64,000 nt of DNA from Hypericum androsaemum (Eukaryota; Streptophyta; Magnoliopsida; Malpighiales; Hypericaceae), in contig OZ023180.1 of the NCBI GenBank assembly GCA_963995505.1, forward strand, positions 3,968,501-4,032,500, read 5' to 3'. This document shows, piece by piece, positions 58,626 to 64,000 of the stretch. The position numbers and the translations under genes were made by a program. The notes under the pieces are model-generated. The model did no database searches. It had not been told where the DNA came from and was given only the letters and a program-made list of their open reading frames with translations. Every line of letters begins with the position of its first letter. Position 1 is the first letter of the stretch.

Positions 58626-59914
58626 ATATTCTTCTTATTCTCGTAATTATATTATCTTTCTTCTCCCTTTTTTTTCTTGTTTATTTTCGTAACACAAGAT
58701 TTCCGTCTTCGGAAGTGAAAAAAACGCAAGTCAGCTTCTTGATTGGATGGAACCAACGATCCAGTCAATTATATATCACAAAAACTTGCGACAGAGAACC
58801 CTAATAAAAGCCAGTACCACTCGCCTGGATCTGATTTTGCCTCGTGATTTTCCAGGCCCTTTTATTACTGGCACAATTATATATATTTTTTAACAAATTA
58901 CAAAAAGCAAACACACTCTGTCCCTAAACAGTTAACAATGTTTTGTGGGCAATTTCATCGTTTGCGACATTGGATCCAGCTTTCTTACTCGCCTGTGAGA
59001 TTCTTAGGTTTCTTCATCGGGCACATAGTTGGATTACATTTTTCTCACCACTCGATTTTCCGACGTGTCTCTATTATTTTTATTTGAATTGAATTGATTA
59101 AATTCTTGGCCAAAGATTTCCCCTAAATATTCCCTTGTGAATGCCTAGCTTAACTAATTTCAATCTCTGGGACTAAGGACTAATTAGTATCGGATCAGCT
59201 CAGATAATCCATGTTCTCAATCCAGAATGTATCAGGAAATGGGTAATTTTATGGTGATCACTAAACCTGGCTCATGCAAGTCACGAATTGATGTAGCTTA
59301 GCGAAAGCGAAGACTAAACTAGAAAAATACGACGAGATTTGATTAAGAAATTGCCTGGATAGAACGCAACTATCTAGTCTAGTCTGTTAGACAGATTTGT
59401 GGTCTTGATATAACCTAATAAGCAAATCCTAAAAAGTCTAAACCAGATAAAAGTTGAAATACGACAGAATATCCGTACCTATTTCATGTTCTTACAATTT
59501 GTACAGAGTACCGAGGCACCAAAATTAGCAAATCCCAGCTCAGGGATTACGCGGTTTATACACTTCTCAACCCTCCAAAATCAGTGTCTCCGCATTGGTC
59601 AAGGGACTTTTTTGTTGTTGCTAATTTTAGACTAATCCTTTCTCTGCCTCACGTTTAGGTATAGCTCCCAAGCCAGGTCTCCACATGTACTCATCACCTC
59701 TCACGACAAACCGAAGCCATAGTACACCAATTCATTGTCCCAATACCCTACCTTAGACCTCTTTTTGCCTCTCAAAGGGTTGCATTTTGATCTTGAAGAG
59801 TGAGTCTGGTTGAAGAGTAAAGACCCTCAAGAAAAAGGCGATTTCGGGTTTCGGGTAGCAGTTTTTCTGGGTTTGGAAGAATCTGCAGATTGCATCCCGA
59901 GGGTAATGCAAATA
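58626..59914. other. Intergenic region and leader of the CML gene
   Basis: AT-rich, no recognised gene. The last ~150 bp before 59915 are probably the 5' UTR of the calmodulin-like gene. Confidence 0.35.
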
Positions 59915-60373
59915 ATGGATCCTGCAGAGTTGCGACGGGTGTTCCAGATGTTCGATAAGAACGGGGACGGGAAGATCACGAGGAAAGAGCTAAGCGACTC
60001 GTTACAAAACCTCGGCATCTACATCCCCGAGAAGGACATGGCACAGATGATCGAGAAGATAGACGTGAACAAGGACGGTTTCGTCGATATCGATGAGTTC
60101 GGTGTGTTGTATCAGACGATAATGGACGAGAGGGACGAGGAAGAGGACATGAGGGAAGCGTTCAACGTGTTCGATCAGAACGGGGACGGGTTCATCACGG
60201 TGGACGAGTTGCGGTCGGTCCTGTCCTCGCTGGGGCTGAAGCAAGGGCGGACGATAGAGGACTGCAAGAAGATGATCATGAAGGTGGACGTGGACGGAGA
60301 CGGGATGGTCGATTTCAACGAGTTCAAACAGATGATGAAAGGTGGTGGCTTCGCTGCTTTAGGATCCAGTTGA
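59915..60373 (+). CDS. Calmodulin-like protein with four EF-hands, 152 aa
   Basis: Calcium sensor of the plant CML group near Arabidopsis CML3/CML7 (family knowledge). Starting at [13 protein letters not shown], four canonical loops follow: [12 protein letters not shown] (14-25), [12 protein letters not shown] (50-61), [12 protein letters not shown] (87-98) and [12 protein letters not shown] (125-136). All keep the calcium-coordinating acids at positions 1, 3, 5 and 12, so all four should bind. The tail ends [11 protein letters not shown]. The ATG at 59915 is preferred because close relatives begin MDP; an in-frame ATG at 59906 would add three residues. Single exon. It sits between the C1-FDX and FAR1-like genes, as At3g07490 does in Arabidopsis. 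Confidence 0.92.
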   Translation: MDPAELRRVFQMFDKNGDGKITRKELSDSLQNLGIYIPEKDMAQMIEKIDVNKDGFVDIDEFGVLYQTIMDERDEEEDMREAFNVFDQNGDGFITVDELRSVLSSLGLKQGRTIEDCKKMIMKVDVDGDGMVDFNEFKQMMKGGGFAALGSS

Positions 60374-60763
60374 TCTATAATATTAGACACGAATCTTGTT
60401 GCCTTTTTGCTTGGAAAAAGGCGAATCCCTTTGTCTCAATTCCTTTGAAACAGAATGTTAAAACACACGGACGTGCTTTTGTTCTGCGAATTCTGACGCT
60501 CCTTCTTGTCATTTATTTAATTTGGAGTTACTTCCTCTTCCTTTATGACTTGATATTGGGTTGCTCATCAACTTTATAACTTGTGGTTAATGATAATATG
60601 GATTCATAAAACAGTGTTTTGATGTTGAGGCAACCAACTTTCATCACACACGCCAAAATTTTATTTGGTGAAGCCCGCATATTAATAATCGAGCATTGTC
60701 GAACCATATCTAAAGGTGATTCTCTTAATAATGTATTTTCTATTTATTGACGATTAGTTGAGT
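60374..60763. other. CML 3' UTR and flank
   Basis: Probable 3' UTR of the CML gene followed by AT-rich DNA, up to the target site of the hAT-like MITE (60756-60763). Confidence 0.4.
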
Positions 60764-61195
60764 ATAGAGTGAGCAAATGACCCGAACCAAACCCAAAGAA
60801 CTGAGAACCAAAAAGTTAAAATTATGGAACCTAACCAAAAATTTTGGTCCAGTTCTGGTCCAAAACCAAAAATGATGAAATTTTGCGAGTTAGTTGTAGC
60901 ATTGCATAGTTAATGACAAAAAGTGACGAGAAGAAATTACAAATTTGTTATCCGGTAATTAAATAACTTGACTAGGCTCGCATCATAAATAAAATTAGTT
61001 AGAAAATCATGCTTCAATGACTAATCAAGAAGAAGTAAACTATTCTTTGGAAGATGATTGGAACCTAAATCGAGAATATTTTTTAAGTTGACAAGAACCG
61101 ATCCGCACCATTTTTTTTATGATTTTAATTCCGACTTAACATTTTTGTCCGGTTTGAATTGGTTCTATGGTTCTCGATTTTTTTAGCTCATTCCT
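60764..61195. mobile_element. hAT-like MITE, ~432 bp, 8-bp TSD
   Basis: The inverted ends are ATAGAGTGAGCAAA at the left and the inverse of AGGAATGAGCTAAA at the right. Flanks are AGTTGAGT (60756-60763) and AGTTGAGC (61196-61203), 7 of 8 identical, the length made by hAT transposases. Both arms contain ACCGAACC / GAGAACCA-like motifs, a common plant hAT MITE pattern. No coding capacity. Confidence 0.75.
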
Positions 61196-61420
61196 AGTTG
61201 AGCAGATTCAATTATAAATTGTAATTTTGATTAAATATATATATGTGGTAAAAAAGGCGAAAAATAGAAGCACAATTGGGCTTTTATATTAATCGGGCTT
61301 CGCCGCTAATTACGCTATGCCCAAAGGGCCCAACTCGTTCAGCCCTCACGAGTCTCGACCTCCTTCCTGTTGGAGGCAGGAGAAGGATTGAGAAGGGAAA
61401 GGAGAGGAGAAGGAAGGAAA

Positions 61421-63186
61421 ATGGCGGGAATTGGAAAGTTTAGGGTTTTAACAGCTCCAGCATCGACGAGGAGCTTCCGCTCCCCCCGACACGTCATCAC
61501 GAATCCCTTGTCGGTGATTCCCATGTTGTTTCTCCGTAGAAGCCCCAGGTTAGCTCTCTTTGTGTTTGTTTCCTTTGTGTTTTACACTTTGTGTGGTTTT
61601 AATTAAGGATGTAGCTATTAGGGATTGTGTATCTAATCGTCGCGATAATGATCTATTCGGGGAATGAGCGTGTTCCAACAAATGAGGAAGTGTTAGGAGA
61701 GAGTGCTCACGCTTTAGTAGTTTGGTTGATGTCATACGCAAGGCTTTCGCTTGGGGACCTGGCTGCAGACCGGGAATGATCGTCGGGGAACTGCCTCTGG
61801 TTAGGCGTGCGTGGTTTCATTCGGGTCCGTCAGTGGATGGCATTGCGAAGATTGTGGATCCGCCAAAGGACTTGCCTAAAACTGCGAATGCTGCGGGCGG
61901 TAGTGATGCAAAGGTGAAGAGGAAAAAGTTGAAAGGGAAGCGAGCAGTTGTGAGGTGGCTCAAGTTCTTTCGGTGGAAGAAGAAGAAAGAGTACGAAAGA
62001 ATGACTGTTGAAGAAAAGATTATGTACAAGTTGAACAAGGTAACTAAGCTCTGTCCTTGTCCTGCTTGATCAAACTTCATTTATTGCATTTGCATCAGTT
62101 GTAGTGAAAACCGAGAGACTGTGTGCGCCCTTTCGATGATTTGTTGCTTTTCTCATTAAGGCTCGGAAGAAGGAAGCGAGGCTTGTTGTGGCTCTAGAGA
62201 AGATTGAGCCCAAAGAGTCTTCAGAAGCAACTCATGATCCGGAAATATTGACTCCAGAAGAGCACTTTTACTTTCTGAAGATGGGCCTCAAGTGCAAGAA
62301 TTACGTTCCTGTCGGAAGAAGAGGAATATACCAGGGAGTGATTCTTAACATGCACTTGCACTGGAAGAAGCACCAGGTTCTTCAAGTGATTGTAAAGACA
62401 TTCACACCCGAGGAGGTGAAGGAGATTGCCGCTGAGTTGGCTCGGTTGACCGGAGGAATTGTGCTAGATATCCATGAACAGAACACTATAATCATGTACA
62501 GGGGGAAGAACTATACTCAGCCACCAACAGAGATTATGTTGCCCCGGGTCACACTAACTAGGAGAAAGGTTTTATTCTTCCCTTCCCAACTTTCTTCGTC
62601 TAGTCCTTCCAACGAGACTGACTCGTTATATCGTCTTTCCTATGCTAAGCTTCTCGTTCTTTTGACGCAGGCTCTAGATAAATCGAAATACTTGGAGAGT
62701 CTTAGAAATGTTAGGCGGTTCATTCCAAGACTCGAGCAGGAGCTCAAGTTGCTGCAAGCTCGGGGGCAAAAAAGACCCGGAACTACATCTGATGCTTTTG
62801 AAGGAACCCCAAAGTCTGTCATCGACTTGCTAGAGCCTCCGAACTCAGCAAAGCCAGGACTGTACAAGGGGAAAAAAGAGAATTACTTGGAGCCGGCTTC
62901 TGATGCCGAAATACTATCAGATACAGAAGATCTATCAGACATTTTCGAGACGGACTCGGAAACTGATACGGAGGAGACAACCGAGCATCCTCTATATTTG
63001 GACCAGTTCGAACGATTCCCAGTTGAAAATGGAGGGTGTGATGATTTTGAGGAGCACCTGAGGCAAATTTCTTCGGAAGCGAAATCAGCTAAAGCGTCAG
63101 AGAAAGACTCAAGTTCACCAACCTTTGACGAAGTTGATCGCATGTTCCTGCGCGCTGCTTCCCTTTTGAAGAAAAAGAGGAGATGA
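61421..63186 (+). CDS. CRM-domain RNA-binding protein, 4 exons, 440 aa
   Basis: Organelle-targeted CRS1/YhbY-domain protein similar to Arabidopsis At3g25440; relatives act in group II intron splicing or rRNA maturation (family knowledge). Exons: 61421-61548, 61769-62039, 62161-62568, 62671-63186, with consistent phases. The N-terminus (MAGIGKFRVLTAPASTRSF) is Arg/Ser-rich and suits a transit peptide. A basic block KRKKLKGKRAVVRWLKFFRW comes next, then the CRM domain: LTPEEHFYFLKMGLKCKNYV, the GxxG-type loop VGRRGIYQGV, and LARLTGGIVLDIHEQNTIIM. The C-terminus is acidic (SDTEDLSDIFETDSETDTEE). The third intron (102 nt) is in frame and free of stops, so an unspliced form would add 34 residues. 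I removed it because homologues run directly from the RRK region into ALDKSKY. Confidence 0.88.
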
Positions 63187-63458
63187 AGGTTGCAGAAAGG
63201 TTGAAGAACTGTAACTTCAAACTGGTCACGTATCTCATTATTATCTTTTACAGTTTACAGTTCATTACATCTACGAATTCACAGTACTTGCATCGCTAGT
63301 ACTTTCACCTCGTTTTCGTGATCCGAATCGTCGAAACAATCTTGAAGAGTGATCTAAACCCGGGTCTCTTTCAGCAGATAGTTTGATAATACAAGGAGAG
63401 AAGCTTCTATTGACCCTTCTAAGGCCTTTTCTATGCCTGCTACCTCTAAATACTAACG
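63187..63458. other. Convergent 3' region between the CRM and FAR1-like genes
   Basis: About 270 bp shared as 3' UTRs of two convergent genes. Nothing else is recognised. Confidence 0.4.
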
Positions 63459-64000
63459 TTATCTGTAAGATGATGATGATGATGATCTTCGGACTTCGGA
63501 TTCGACTTTCTTCACATTGTCGACGATGGCTCGGATCTTCGAAGACAGCTCGTCGGTTTGCTCTTCGACATCGTTAATGAAACCGAGCAACTTCTGTCGA
63601 TAAACTGCACAGAGCTGCTCTTGCCGCTCCAATTCTACGGTAAGCTCTTCAATTTTCTTATCCTTGTCGCCCTACAGCAACACAGAAGCAACTTAGAAAC
63701 AATGCCACCAATCATACCGACTCGAAAATCGAAAAGGTAGAAACTTTGAAAGATGACAAACCGCGGAAGAGAACCCGTTGGCGGTTGCAACCAAGGGGTG
63801 GTTATGATCCTTGTGGAACCTCGACACCACCCACTTCCCGCCCTTGTCCACCTTAAACAAGACGGTCGCTTTACACCCTTCCCTCGCGCTGGCCCTACCC
63901 GCCTGCCCGGCCACCCGGTGGCCGGGGGAGAACCCCTGCTTGTTGCAGCCGAGCCGCCGGGCGAGGGTCCGGCCGTCGACGCCGGAGCGACGCCGCTGCA
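63459..64000 (-). CDS. FAR1-domain protein, 3' part, cut by the window edge
   Basis: C-terminal part of a small FAR1/FHY3-type DNA-binding-domain protein (the transposase-derived WRKY-GCM1 zinc finger family), like Arabidopsis At3g07500. The visible exons on the minus strand are 64000-63762 and 63671-63459, with a GT-AG intron between them and matched phase. The first exon encodes RRSGVDGRTLARRLGCNKQG, then REGCKATVLFKVDKGGKWVV and SRFHKDHNHPLV, with the Cys and HNH residues of the zinc finger. The last exon encodes a coiled-coil tail, DKDKKIEELTVELERQEQLC onward, ending SSSSSYR. The start and first zinc ligand lie beyond 64000. The MULE transposase domains of full FAR1 are absent here, as in the short members. 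Confidence 0.88.

Noticed and set aside
59810..59905. N-terminal extension of the calmodulin-like protein
   Set aside because: The upstream frame opens only with TTG and has no family resemblance. The MDPAEL start is the family norm.

Overview
The window is nuclear DNA from a flowering plant, very probably a eudicot. Its genes have many short GT-AG introns, the intergenic DNA is AT-rich, there is a tRNA gene with a pol III terminator, and the mobile elements are plant-type: Ty1/copia, LINE, hAT MITEs and Mutator-like palindromes. I cannot name the species.

Real genes, left to right: a fimbrin (770-5042, +, 14 exons); an IBH1-like atypical bHLH (18514-19056, +); a secreted DUF538 protein (24251-24811, -); a SKU5-similar multicopper-oxidase-like protein, probably SKS3 (37075-39996, +, 8 exons); tRNA-Glu(CTC) (41714-41785, -); a serine carboxypeptidase like SCPL20 (43048-45987, +, 14 exons); a plastid-type FAD-dependent DAO-family oxidoreductase (50456-52837, +, 9 exons); a J-domain protein without HPD (53711-55441, +); a complex I ferredoxin-like protein, C1-FDX (56677-57129, +); a four-EF-hand calmodulin-like protein (59915-60373, +); a CRM-domain RNA-binding protein (61421-63186, +); and the 3' part of a FAR1-domain gene (63459-64000, -, cut by the window edge). 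The products act in unrelated processes (actin bundling, growth signalling, cell wall, secretion, plastid and mitochondrial metabolism), so this is ordinary eukaryotic gene order rather than an operon or cluster. From memory, fimbrin, SKS3 and the DAO-like gene are neighbours in Arabidopsis (At5g48440-48460), and so are the ferredoxin, CML and FAR1 genes (At3g07480-07500). The window therefore looks like an old gene order pulled apart by insertions.

The rest is largely mobile DNA. Between 5.5 and 14.1 kb lie a 5'-truncated LINE flanked by an unusually long (about 330 bp) direct duplication, a hAT-type MITE inside one copy of that duplication with its empty site preserved in the other, and three long-palindrome Mutator-like elements with 9-bp target duplications. 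Between 26.4 and 32.1 kb lies a decayed Ty1/copia element with 5-bp target duplications, a rearranged 5' LTR and an internal inversion of half its reverse transcriptase. A related solo LTR, another palindrome and a small LINE copy follow at 34.8-36.6 kb. More palindromic elements lie at 40.3-41.7, 42.0-42.3, 46.5-47.4 and 49.1-50.3 kb, with a hAT-like MITE at 60.8-61.2 kb.

The most notable signals are the palindromic Mutator-like family, one member of which (46499-47427) carries what reads as a captured piece of the diphthamide synthase gene DPH1, and the ~330-bp duplication flanking the LINE. Target duplications, splice sites and frames were read by eye. Family names come from motif recognition, not database searches.
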